A DNA stretch of 64,000 nucleotides. Origin: Spizellomyces punctatus DAOM BR117. Taxonomy: Eukaryota; Chytridiomycota; Chytridiomycetes; Spizellomycetales; Spizellomycetaceae. The stretch covers positions 940,614-1,004,613 of the forward strand of contig NW_015971546.1 in assembly GCF_000182565.1 (NCBI RefSeq), given 5' to 3'. Positions 22,454 through 34,300 of the stretch are shown here, in pieces (the stretch's first letter is position 1; each line of letters opens with the position of its first letter). The position numbers and the translations under genes are program-made. Under the pieces are notes generated by a model. The model was not told the DNA's origin. It made no database searches and saw nothing but the letters and a program-made list of their open reading frames with translations.

Positions 22454-25400
22454 TCACCACCGAAACATTCCCCATCCACACACCCCAACAACCAACCACA
22501 TCACCCAAGCACCTCGCCCCTTTGAAACCCCAACCCCAAAACTCGACCCAACAAGCACTACACCAAACAAGAGTGGTATCTTGCCCACATTCCATTGTGG
22601 GAATGCGTCGGGGGATGGATCATCATATACAAAAAGCGGGTCATTGAAATCATATTGAGGGGCCGTAAAGTGGTTTAAAAGGGATTTGAGGAATGTTACG
22701 ACGAGGGTTGTGTATTGGATGTAGAGGAGGAAGATGGAGAGGATGCGGAGGAGGGAGATGGCTCCGTCGGGGGTTGGATGGAGACTTGGGGATTTTAGCA
22801 CGGGGGGTGAAGGACTTGTCGAGGGGGTTGGAGGTTGTGTGTTTGTAATGTCGGGCGACGAGGGAGAGACGATTGGGCAGTCTTTGGGAGGATAGAATGC
22901 GTCCGTGTCGATAAAGACCGCCGAGTCCACCCGGTCTAGATCCTTGGGTGGCAATTCGTGGTCCGTGTCAATAGTTTCGTCCATGGATGATCCTACAACA
23001 GGTGTTTGCATTACAGTGACGACAGATGGAACCGGCAAGTGGAGATGCAATTCCGCATTGACTTCGTTCTCGGGCATGTCGCATATTTCAGGTGCAATTT
23101 CACGTTCTCTAGTAGTATCCTTGACGGGCTCTACATTTGGAAATAAATCGTCTTCAGGCGGAAATTCAATATCTTCTTCATCGGAGGGGCCGGTAACTTC
23201 ATCCCAGTTCCACATCAAATCTTGCTGTTCGTCGCTGACATACGAAAACTACAAATTCGAAAATAAAATTTAAGCAACAAGTCCAAAATTACAAGATAAG
23301 CAACACGGAACATACCTCATCCCCCTCCTCTTCACACCTAGCCCGCCACTCCTCATCCTCATCTTCACAGCTCCATTCCGATATCGTATCCAAAACATGC
23401 GGAACAAACGCCATCAAAGCATCCCTCGAAGCCCGGGGCTCAAAATACATTTGGTAAATTCGGCGGTCGTACGCATCGAGACCATCAATATCGTATTCAG
23501 CAGAAGAGCACGAGTAACTACTAATCTCAGAGGATTCATCCCAAGACTCAATGTCGTCGTCTTCTTCTTCCTCATGTGTGTCGAGGGGTATAATTGTCGG
23601 TAGAAGGAGAGAATCACCTCTTTGGCTCTACGGGTTGAGCAGCCATTGTGTTGATAAACGACAAGACTGCTGCAGTAGGCGGTATACGATGAGCTCACCT
23701 GTCCAAATTCTACCAGATCCAAAGCACCCTGGTCCAGTAATGGATGAGCACGGCGGACCGTGACCATCTCTGCCTCCGTATCTGGTGTATCCTCATTGCA
23801 GGGCGGGTCGTGATCAGATGATGGAATCATGAAGCATTCAATGGGAATGCAGTCTTCTTTGACCGCATTTTGCGCCAAGATTGTTTTCTTCTCAAGACTG
23901 CCTTGTAGAACGGGAACGATCGAATCTATATGCAATTCCTCGGCAGGCCCATCGCGGGTCGCTTCTTCGTCCATGACCCATTCAACTACAGTCATGCTGG
24001 CCCGCAAGTGGGGGACCACACAGTTTATATTCACGCTTTCCGCAGCAATCGTTTCTGCCTCCATTTCTACACCAGCGTCAGCAGATACAATGCAGCTGGC
24101 GACTTTAGGTAGGATATGATCCGTTTGCAGGAACCTAGTGCTTCCAGTGCGCTCCATCAATGTAACCTCCTCCTTCATCCATGCAATACTACGTTGTACG
24201 GAGGGTACAATCTCGTTATGATAAGGGCTGGGGACATCGTCAAGGATATTTGCATCGTTCTGGAGTTGATGCAGCTCGCTTTTCAAGACGGTACTTACAG
24301 GTGCAAGATCTACTCGAACTGTTTGTAGAGCGTCCACCGGTATCTCATGAAGGCTGCCCACGTCCAAAGGAACAAGCCACTTTGTATTTAGTGGGGATAT
24401 GGCCGCTTCCTTGTAGGCTAGAGCCTCTGGCGTCTTGTCCTGTTGGCAAAGAGCAGCGTTTTCAACTGGGCACATCCATGTTATTTTCGTTTCCGTGCTA
24501 GGGGCAAGTTGTTCCATCTCTACTGCCGCATCGGTTTCCACTGTATTAATGATTGCTTCGGTTGTTGGAAGGATGCAAGAGATGATGACTTCTTGGTTGG
24601 TTTCGAATCTTTCAACACTCTTCTCTGGCGTGGCATCCACCGTTGTCGCATGACCTTGTTGGACATTGAGAATGATGTGCGTGGATGTGGGCACTGGTGC
24701 CTCGTGAGGACCGCAAGATTGCTCGCATGCTGCCGGGAGGAATGACTGGATACCGTCAAACACCGGGAAAATGTGGGCAATGTCCAAGCGTTCTGCTGGG
24801 GGTTCCAGAACAGCACCTTCTCCAGGCGGGGACTGGACGTCCCACAGGTTCCCCCGTGCCACATTTACAATCGGCGTCAGCGCTATGCTTTGCACATTAT
24901 TCATGTACACTGCGTCGCACGAACTATTGTCGTGCATATTGGACGTCTCTCCAATGGCAACAGGGAGGATGACGTTGGCAGTCACTGTCCGTGTATGCAC
25001 CCTATCGACCTGGGCATCGCTGTCCACATCCATATCTGTTAACATCCCAAGAGTCAAAGGAATAAGAAGAGACGCGCGGGTGATAGGCACTGGTAGCGAC
25101 TCTCTGGCAAGATGCATTTTAGCAACATCCGTCGAGACAACCTGACCGACAGCCCAAGGCATGTCGATGCCAGTTCTTTCCCCCTGCTGCTGCTTCCCAA
25201 CACTCAAGACCGCACTCTTGATATCCACAGCTGAATCGCGCAATTTGAGAATAGGCCTGCCATTCTCGTCATCTTCAGGATCCCATAACGATTTCAGATC
25301 CAATGACTTGCCGTAGATGCTGCGTCTACGGGCAAAGGTGTCGGTGCTTTTACGGTCGAGGGGGACTTCGAGAGGAAGAAGGTGTACACTGGCGTCAATG

Positions 25401-25708
25401 ATGGTGCTTTGCGGTCGGCTGGATCGACGTTCGGGTGGGACAGCGGATACAGGTGATTGAACGGCGGGGATGTCGTCACTACCAGTCCGCGAGGAAGGAT
25501 TTGACGTTGGATGGGGCAGTGTAAACACTCTTGATAACGGTCGCTGTGGTCTGACATTATTCTCTGCAACGACGACATCAACGCTAAACGTTTTGCTCAA
25601 TCGATTCAATCTCGCTTCCAAGACACAAGTCTTTGCGCTTAGTTCCTGGAGTTTCCTGCGTCGTTCTTCATAGACATTTCCACCGGTGACTTCCGGTCCA
25701 GATGACAT
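22454..25708 (-). CDS. Repeat-containing membrane protein, family unknown
   Basis: Three exons (25708-23699, 23627-23316, 23248-22454) with GTGAGC..CGTAG and GTATGT..TGTAG introns of 71 and 67 bp keep frame over 3,117 bp, about 1,038 residues. The N-terminus has a short coiled coil (residues ~15-45). From about residue 215 to 670 a ~31-residue unit recurs roughly twelve times. Each unit centres on a hydrophobic pair, any residue, proline and then a hydrophobic (such as ANVILPVAI, SIALTPIVN, AHIFPVFDG, TDHILPKVA, NCVVPHLRA, DSIVPVLQG). A very acidic region follows. Two hydrophobic stretches near the C-terminus (around ISLLRILSIFLLYIQY and the final 45 residues) predict membrane insertion of the tail. 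There is no signal peptide. I recognise no known family; a tail-anchored or hairpin membrane protein with a cytosolic repeat domain is the simplest model. Confidence 0.75.
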
Positions 25709-27822
25709 GGTGGGTCAATCATGCGTACACGACTGTCAAAAGGGACACTAAAGGGGGGGGGGAGGAAACGTCTAAAAATCTGTCAGTGCGTATGATGCTT
25801 TTAATGTCGTTTTGGCCAGTGAGTGAGTAATGATGAAGAGCAGTGATGGGGCTACGATAAAATGGGCGGGTAACTCTCAAGGAGAAAAAAAGACAAAAAA
25901 CCAAGGGCAGAAACAAAGCAAACGACGACGACGACGAGGAGGAAGGGCGAGGGGGATCAACTCCTAGGTGTGGCTTAGCTTCACACTTGCAGCGAAACGT
26001 CGTGCAAATTGCACACTTGCAAAAATCTGTGTTTTTCTTTTTGGACAATATTTCCGAGCAACGAGATGGAGGAAGAGGACGAGGGATGGGGGTTAGGCTG
26101 CTGTAAAAACCTCCCGTCGCAATGGACATGTCTTTTGTATGTCTTTGTTGATAATATCAATGTACATGTGCATGTACAGATGGCGATGCACAACAAAAAA
26201 AAGAGGTGATGTTGGTCCAGTCGTCGTCAAGGAAGGGGGGGGCAAAAGCAAAAAAACAAAAAAATCCTTCTCTCTGTGTGTGTTGCTTGCTGCTGCTGTT
26301 TGCTGATTAAAAAATCTTTATGCTCTTTTCCAATTGCTGGTGCATTATCTCTTTTTGTATCAATTTTATCAACGATTTTTGGAACTCCCATCCCCATTTG
26401 GGGATCCATTTGATTATTTGGGGAGTAATTGGAGTCGATTTTCAAAAAGGATGCTGGCAACTGGCATTTGGTAACAATGTGAAATGTTCCAATGGGGGCG
26501 GGATACTCTTGCAAGCAAAGAAAGTTTGAAACTTTTGGCACATTTTGTATCTTGCCATAGCCGTTGTTGTTCCCCCCTCGAGGCGGGAGGAATCTCGCAC
26601 TTGTGATTTCCACATGGCCATAGGGGTCCTGGTCGTTGTAATCGTCCGAATGCAAACTCACCAGAATAGGGCTGTGCATTTTAGACGCCCGGCATGCAGC
26701 ATACTCCAAATGGTGCTGCTCCCCCGTTGGGGACCGCTACTGGTATATATCCGCCTCTGCACAAATTTACACCGACATTTGCAAATACAGATGTTTTCAG
26801 ACGTCTTGACCATGGAAATACATGCATCTGATGTGCGAGATATTTTCAGCTGTACTCGTTCGCCTCTCCGCTTTCAGACTTAATGTCGTCTGGAGTTTAC
26901 AGCGGTCGTTGCAGCCGATTGTGGTACTGAACTGGCCCGGTGCTCTCATACTCTTTGCAAAAGGTTGCGTTATCCTGCAAACCAAGCCAGTTCGACAGGT
27001 GCTTTATGAACCCATTGACCCAATTGATGGAAAGACACAGACTACACACTGGCGAAATGTCATCAGTACCATTCACCTTGTTGATCTTCACATTTTCCAG
27101 CTGGTACACGTTTATTCCGAGTCGGGACAATGGCTTGCTTTGCAGGGTTGATCCATTCAAACAGTTGAGGAAATTCTGTGTCAAGTGAAATATAACGCTG
27201 ACAATGATACCTTGCACTTTTTCAGGAAACTCTTGACGAAATTGTAGAATGCCATGCACTGAAGCATGCGTTGGAGTAATCCCTGGAAAAGCACACCTAC
27301 TCCTGGAAACTTGGAAATTAGTTGAATAAATGCAAGTACACATCATTGCAATCTACATAACCAGTCCCCACTTGTGCATCTTCTTGGTGGACTTTTCCAT
27401 GCTTATATTGAACAATATTTGGACTTTGCTCGGGACCCAAGGAAGGACACACTCATCCTGTTCAGCCTTTCAGCACATGTTGTTAAAGCAATGTTGACAT
27501 GCATGGTAGCAATCTATGGACATGTAGCACGCAAAGCTGCAGGAGTGGTATTACATCACTGCAATCAGTGAAAACAAGGGTGCTTATCGCCAACTGGACT
27601 CACCAAATTTATGGTAAGGATGTGTTATCACAAAATAGGACAAGGGCCAGTTGGGCATTGGCAGAATGCAAGGGGGTCCTTGAACCTAGTTGAAGTAGCC
27701 ATGGACAATCTGCTGTGACGCACCAAAGATGAATTCCATTTTGATCCACCACCTTTTCGAAAAGACCGTTTTTGAGAAAACACAAAAGACAAGCAAAAGA
27801 ATCCTCAAAATGCCTAATAGTT
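25709..27822. other. Intergenic region, no confident gene
   Basis: The stretch separates the start of the repeat protein (25708) from the 3' end of the aminotransferase (27823). It contains CGT/CGA microsatellite-like sequence near 25920-25945 and GT/CA-rich stretches. Minus-strand frames at 26227-26709 (160 codons) and 26897-27346 (149 codons) have no domain and no good start context. The first could be 5' leader of the repeat-protein gene. Confidence 0.4.
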
Positions 27823-29348
27823 TCAACAAACACTTTTAAGAACCCTACACAAGCGCTTACACCCCTCCACCAAAATATTGACATCATAGTACGCAAAACT
27901 CAATCTCAAGCAATTCTGACACGTATCCCCTTTGAGCGAAAACTCTGCGCCGGGTTTAAAGCTCACGCGTTCCTTGACGAGTGATGAAAATACTGGGTTT
28001 GCAGTGGTAGACGAGGAAAAGAGGGCCTGTTTCAGTTGCGTTGTGTTAATGTGCGGAGGAAGGGTGATCCAGATAAAGTAACCGCCTTTGGGGGGGACAA
28101 AGTGGGCCGTAGGAGGGAGATGGGTTTGGAGGGTAGTAATCATGGCGTTCATGCGTGTTGCGTAAGTGGTGCGGAGGGAGACAAGGTTTTGAGAAAAGTG
28201 AGAGGTTTGAAGAAGAGAGGTGAGAAGGCCGGTTGTCAGGTGGTTTGGTGAACCGCCTAGTGACAATGGTTGAGATATTACGGTTTGGCATGGTACGAGT
28301 CGTGTTGGTTGCTTACCACTGTACATGACACCCGACCCCGCCAGCCGGTTAATGATGCCCGTCGCAGCCTCTATCCAACCCACGCGAACACCCGGGGCAA
28401 ATATTTTGCTAAAACTGCAGTTGGAAATCACGTTGCCCGAGCCTTTTAGATCATCATAAGCGACCACCCGCTTTGTAGGCGGTGTCGTAGGGTCGTAGTG
28501 CAATAGGTTATATACATCGTCGCAGACAACCAAGACATTATGTTTGCGGGCCAACTTGACTAGTTGTTCGCGTCGTGTGCTGATAAGCGTTGATCCTGTT
28601 GGATTGTTGTGATTAGGGACAAGGTAGAGAAGGTACGGGTACCGTCCCGGGGGACACGTGTCGTCCGATTGCGTGGACGAGAGTCTGGAGAGGGTTTCCG
28701 CAACGGCGTCAACCTGGAGTCCGTGTTCGTCGGTTGGGATGGGGATCAAGCGGTCGCCAGAGAAACCATGGTCAGCGAGCATGCGAATAGCAAGAAAGTA
28801 CGTTGGGTCTTCGACCAGGAAAATGGTTTTGGAGTAGGTAAAGAGTGTAATGATACTGTGAATAGTCAGGGTCAGACATGAATAAATGAGGGAATTCCAA
28901 GCGTACACACACTCACTTGAAAAACGACTGCGTGGCTCCACTCGTCACAGCCAAATTCTCATAGTTCACTGGTACATCAGCATACTCTTTGGTCAAAAAC
29001 TTTGCCAACTAAAAAAAAAAAAAAACAGGTCGGGTAGAGTTTATCTTGTCATTGAGGGAGGACAAGGACACTCCTCACCTCCACTCGAAATTCCTTATCC
29101 CCCAAAACGGGACCATATTGCAATGCATGGTCCGCATCATCGCGAGCAAACCGTGTCTGAGCTGCGATGGGTATCAACTTTACTGGAAGGAGGTCAGGCC
29201 CTGGTGCGCCATAGTCAAACGATATGAGCGTCGGGTCGTCTGTGATAATCCCATTAGCATGTGGCATAAATGATCAAGACGACGAGCGGAAGCCGGTACC
29301 TGTCGGAAAGAGAGTCGCATCTTCTTTAGAGTACTTTGCTTGAGCCAT
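27823..29348 (-). CDS. PLP-dependent aminotransferase, class I/II
   Basis: Four exons (29348-29300, 29239-29079, 29008-28917, 28855-27823) joined by 60-70-bp introns give 444 residues in perfect frame. Diagnostic parts are ALQYGPVLGD near the N-terminus, TSGATQSFF (cofactor phosphate loop), EDPTYF, PNHNNPTG (substrate/PLP-binding Asn), CDDVYNLL (Asp to pyridine nitrogen), the Schiff-base lysine in SFSKIFAPGVRVGW, and the substrate-carboxylate arginine in CLRLSFAYYD. The pattern fits the LysN/MocR-like branch (2-aminoadipate or aromatic aminotransferases; yeast YER152C-type), full length. It transfers amino groups to a 2-oxo acid using PLP. The exact substrate cannot be read from the sequence. 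It is probably cytosolic and is divergent from the SNARE gene at 29955. Confidence 0.9.
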
Positions 29349-29954
29349 GTCCAAAATACAAGAAGTTGGAACACTTTCGATCTTATCTATTGCAGCATGA
29401 CGTGAGCATTTGTGCACAGTCACTCTAATTAATGTTTGTCATGAGAGCCCCCCCAACGGCGCGCCACGTCAACCAAGTGTTCCCTGCAAGGAAGCGTTTT
29501 TGATCTCTTTTTTAAAGCATTGAATTTCATCCAAGAGATTTTAGCGAGGGTTTTATCCTTTGGTATGTAAGTGTCCATGTGAGAGTGGGCTTGTTTTGTT
29601 GTATCTTGCGGATTGCTTACTGGTACGGGTCTTTAGATCTCTTTCTATTTTCCCCTGAGCGGATTTGCGTCACTCCTGTTGTTAATAGCGCTACATTGTG
29701 ACAGTATATATTTGTATTTTAGGTACGTTGATAAATGTGTTTATTGTGTGTGAGTGGAGGTTTTGCAGGCGGTAGACTGTGTGGGCAAGGGGGACATACT
29801 GCTCACTGACACTGATTTCGTTTTGCTCTTTCATCTAGATATTTAGCTAAACGTGTTCTTTAGCGACCATTACGATCTCGTACATCTTTCATTGAGGATA
29901 TAGTCTATTTGTCAACAACATTTCGCCATATTACGTCTATCGAATTTCTGTTAA
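29349..29954. promoter_or_regulatory. Shared divergent promoter region
   Basis: This 606-bp spacer holds the upstream regions of the aminotransferase (minus) and the Qa-SNARE (plus). The SNARE side is T-rich and pyrimidine-rich, as in many fungal promoters; TATATA-like sequence lies near 29705. No specific factor site is claimed. Confidence 0.4.
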
Positions 29955-30919
29955 ATGTCTTTTGGGGATTTGGAAAAGGGCGCTCCCAGGGCATATAATG
30001 TTCCATGGGGGGACGTCACCTCTTCATCGTTCTCCAACGGTAAGTTCCACCGGTCTACAATACCATACACAAACGCATAATGTCTGACGTGAATAGTAGA
30101 CTCCGCCCAAGATTCCACCACCTTTGACCGCGCCTCCCACACCATCTTCACCATCTCCAATAATGTCGCAACGATCCAAAAGCTCGTTTCCCAATTCGGC
30201 ACACCAAAGGACACGCACGACATGCGAACGCGGTTACACTCCCTAACAGAAAACACCCGCGACATGGTCCGTCAAACTGGTGCAGATCTCAAAGCCCTCC
30301 TAGGACGCCCACACCAACCCCAAACCCTCCGCGACCGGCAAAGAAAAATGGCGCACCAAAAACTCTCAAAGGACTTTGAAAGCGTTTTGAAACGATTCCA
30401 AAGTGTTTCGCAAGTAGCTGCTGAAAAGAGTCGGGAGTACGTTACGCTTGCTCGAGCTGTCCAAGCTCACGACGAACACCATGACGACGACCAAGAAGAC
30501 TCTGAATCCCAACCTCTCATGTCTCGACAGCGGGAACAGCTTGCAATGTTGGATAATGAGATTGAGTTTAATGAAGCGTTGATTGCGGAGCGTGAAGAGG
30601 ATCTGAAGGGGATTGAGCAGAGTATTGCGGAAGTGAATGAGATTTTTAGGGATTTGGGGACATTGGTGCATGAGCAGCAGTATATGCTTGGTAAGTTTTT
30701 TGTCTTACTAAAGTTTTGCTCAAGTTTAATCACTTTTTTTTTGATGTTTTAGATAATATTGAATCTAATGTCCAATCCGTTGAAATCAACATGGAGAATG
30801 CAACAGGGGAATTACGTACTGCGGATCGATACCAACGTGCATCGCGAAACAAGTTGTGTTGTGTGATGGTTGTGGTGGCGATGATTGTTTTGGTACTGGT
30901 TTTGGTGATTGTTACTTAG
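29955..30919 (+). CDS. Qa-SNARE (syntaxin, Pep12/syntaxin-7-like)
   Basis: Exons 29955-30039, 30100-30690 and 30753-30919 give 280 residues. Order: short N-terminal tail; helical N-domain starting around FDRASHTIFTISNNV; linker with an acidic HDEHHDDD stretch; a SNARE helix from about residue 175 to 240 with the zero-layer glutamine in LVHEQQYMLDNIE; a C-terminal transmembrane anchor (MVVVAMIVLVLVLVIV) and only a few luminal residues. This is full length for an endosomal/vacuolar syntaxin and would drive membrane fusion with R-, Qb- and Qc-SNARE partners. Exon 2 has tandem acceptors (TAG TAG at 30094-30099), so a one-residue (Val) splice variant is possible. Confidence 0.93.
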
Positions 30920-31372
30920 GAGTTAGATGCCCTACTCTTTAGATTTCTTTTTTTGTGCATGTGAGTATGTGATGTATAGTGTTTTTTTTTGGTGGTGTGG
31001 TTGCGCGAAAAGGAAAAGATATGTGATTCATTTGAATGTTCCATTTTTTGTTGGGTACCCGTTTATTTCCTGGCCTGGGCGGAGTGCAATACTGGAAGAA
31101 CATGTAAACTTTCGTTCTGTCAATACAGTGTGCGCAGCAACAATGTAAAAGACGTATTCTCGTATTCGTCATCCTCAACTAGACATGCTTATTAGTCAAT
31201 TTACGCAAAAAGTAAAAAAAAAAAGACCACGTTCTATCGATACATATTAACATCATTTTCCCGGCCCAAAATCAAGCAACCCTAAGCCAAACTATGCACA
31301 CGGATTCCCCAACCCAAAAAGGTACCATCTGCCAACCATTTACCATTTTTCACAATTATTTAAATAAACACA
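30920..31372. other. Convergent 3' intergenic region
   Basis: This lies between the stop codons of the SNARE gene (plus) and the ABC transporter (minus). It is T-rich near 30945-31000 and A-rich near 31205-31240, as expected for 3' flanks. No ORF of interest was seen. Confidence 0.5.
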
Positions 31373-34300
31373 TTACGCTGACGCAGAAACCATACCCGCA
31401 AACACGCCTCCACGCTTCACCAACACCCCCGGCTCATCAAACTCGACCACCCGCCCCTTGTCAAGCACCAAAACCCGATCATAATCCAAAACCGTTCCAA
31501 CACGATGCGCAATACACAAAATCGTACAATCCCTAAACGCCCGTCTCAACAATTTTTGAATCAACGCATCCGTTTCTAAATCCACATTCGCGGTCGCTTC
31601 ATCCATTATCAAGATTTTGGGGTGCCGGAGCAGTGCACGGGCCAGACACACTAATTGGCGTTGACCTACTGAAAGGTTTTCGCCGGATGTGTCAATACGC
31701 GTATCAAGCCCTTGTCGAGCGGAGAAAAAGGGGGTGAGGGACGCTAGTGAGAGGGCATCATGGAGTTGGGTGTCAGTGTAAAGAGAAAAGGGGTCAAGGT
31801 TTGTGCGGAGTGTGCTGGAAAAGAGTGTAGGGTCTTGTGGGATGATGGTTAACCCCCGACGTAAGGAAGCGAGTGGGAGGGTGTGAATTGGGATGGAATC
31901 AAGTGTGATAGTTCCTGTACAGGGTTCGATGATCCGGAATAGAGAGGATACGAGGGTGGATTTACCGGATCCCGTTCGTCCTACGATACCGATTTTGGAG
32001 GCGTGCGGGATGTGGAGGGATGGGATGTGGAGGACGGGGGGTTGGTTTGGGTAGCGGAGGGTGAGGTTGGTCAGAGTCAGAGTACCGGTTGTGGGCCAGG
32101 TCGGGGGTGGAGGTGTGGGTGGGGTGTGGGACACGATCGTTATGGAGGGCGTGCCGTCGGGAGTAGCCTTGGACGTTACGCCGTGGGTAACCCCGTCGAT
32201 AACATTGGCACTACCACCGGCAGGACCATCAAAAAAGTCGGTGGGCGGCGGAGGAGGAGGGGGAACAGGCTCAACTTCAATCTGATACGCATAAAACTCT
32301 ATCCGCTCCACAGCATTCATAGCAATCTCCGTCTCTGTAAACTGCCGTACACCCCAATTCAACGTCTGCGTCACCTGTAACGCATAACTCAAACTCAATC
32401 CCAAAAGCGCCGGAGAGAGTGCATCATTATCTCGATTCAGTAACCCAAATAAACCCGCAAAAAACACGAGGACTGCACCGAGGGATTCTAAACGGACTCC
32501 TAACCATCGTTGTGCGGCAACTAATAAAAACGTTGGGGCATTATTCGTGTTGATCATGGTGTCTGTTTGGGATATGAAGCGGGCTTGTTCGCCGTAGGCT
32601 CGGATGGAGGGCGCGCCATGGAGTGTTTCGCCAAAGTGGGCATAAAGTGGACTTCGGGTCGTCGAATCGAGGCGTTTGAGTTCGCGAGACGTTGCGCGAT
32701 AGATTTTTTGGAGGAGGTAATAAATGCCGAGAATGGGTACAAGCGGGATGATGAAGAAGGGCGTTGCGTAAACGATGAGTACAAAAGTAGATACAGCAAC
32801 CGCAAACGTGTTGATAAACGTTCGAAAAGAATCCGAAAGGGTCGTATCGATCGTGTCCGTGTCTTTTGAGAAGCGGTTAATGATGCGGCCTAGCGGTGTC
32901 GAATCGAAAAATGATACGGGAGATTGAAGGATACGGGAAAGGGCTGCAGCATGAAGGGTCCGTGAGGCCCGTGTTCCAAATAAAGCGAAAAAGAGACCAA
33001 AGAGGTAGAGGGATAGAGTTTGAAAGATGCCCCAGGCCCAGTAGATCCCGACGTAGGTCTTGGTCGTGAATGATGGAATACGATCATTGGTCCATATCAC
33101 GAGCCAAAAGTCGGTGCCAACGCGTGCGGATTGGATAATGACGAGGAGGACGAGGAGCGGGAGCGTAAAGGAGAGACCACCGGCGGCTTTTACATAGGAG
33201 AGCCAGACGCGAGTGTCGACGCTTCCTGTTGCGCGGTCTTCGGTTGTCATGAGGGTGTGTGGGACGTGGGTGCGTGTGATGATGGCTTTGATGCGTGCGA
33301 GCGTTGCTTCTTCGGAGGTGTCTGGTGTTGCCGTTTCATCTAGTGTTGTAAAGTCCTCTACAGTTGGTTTTTCTTTTTGTTCTGCAGGGCTCAAGTTGTC
33401 GCCTAGTGTTGCATTTTCATCCGCTTGCACAAGAGTATTTACGCGTTGATCCCTACTGCCATCATGTCCAGCATCGTCCTCCACTTTGCCCTCATCGCCG
33501 ACTACCTTGTCATCCAACCCTCCAAAAGCCTTCATGAGCCTAGCCATCTCCCCCTCCTTCTTCATCAACTCCTCAAACCCGCCGACCTCAACCACGCGTC
33601 CCTCGTTCATAACAACTACCATATCACACCTCGGCAAAACCCTTAACTGATGGGTCACCAACACCCTCGTCTTCCCCTTCAAGGCCCCTAAAATACACTT
33701 TTCAAACAAATGTGCACCGACGTGCGCGTCTACAGCCGATAGTGGGTCGTCGAGGAGAATGATATCCGAGTCGAGATAGATGCATCGCGCGAGGTTGAGG
33801 CGTTGTTTTTGGCCGCCTGAGAGTGTGATGCCTCGTTCACCGATCTGAGTCATGTCGGCGTTGGGGAGGAGGGACAGGTCCGGTTCCAGGGCGCAAGCAT
33901 GCAAGGCGTGAATGTATTTTGTTTGGTCAAAGGGACGGGAAAAGGTAATGTTGTTTCGGAGGGTTGTGTTGAGGATCCAAGGTTGTTGGGGGCAGTAGCC
34001 GAGTTTGCCAGAGTACTGAATAGTGCCGGATGTGCGGCGCATTTCGCTGATCAGAGCGTTGAGGAGGGAGGATTTACCGGAGCCGACGGGGCCAATGATG
34101 GCGATGAGGGCGCCTTTAGGGAGTGTGAGATTGATGTTCTGAAGCGTTCCTGGGAGTGGATGACGAGGTTGTATGGTATTGAGATGGATATCCCCCGTTG
34201 TGGTGCCCTGCTCATTGCTGATTTTGCGATCGTTTGCTTGCTGCTTTGCGGCATTATCCTCATCATCACCCTCCTTTTTGGTGGTTTTGTGCCCACCATC

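Noticed and set aside
26897-27346. 149-codon minus-strand ORF in the intergenic region
   Set aside because: No domain, no splice partner and no promoter context; kept only as an uncertain remark.
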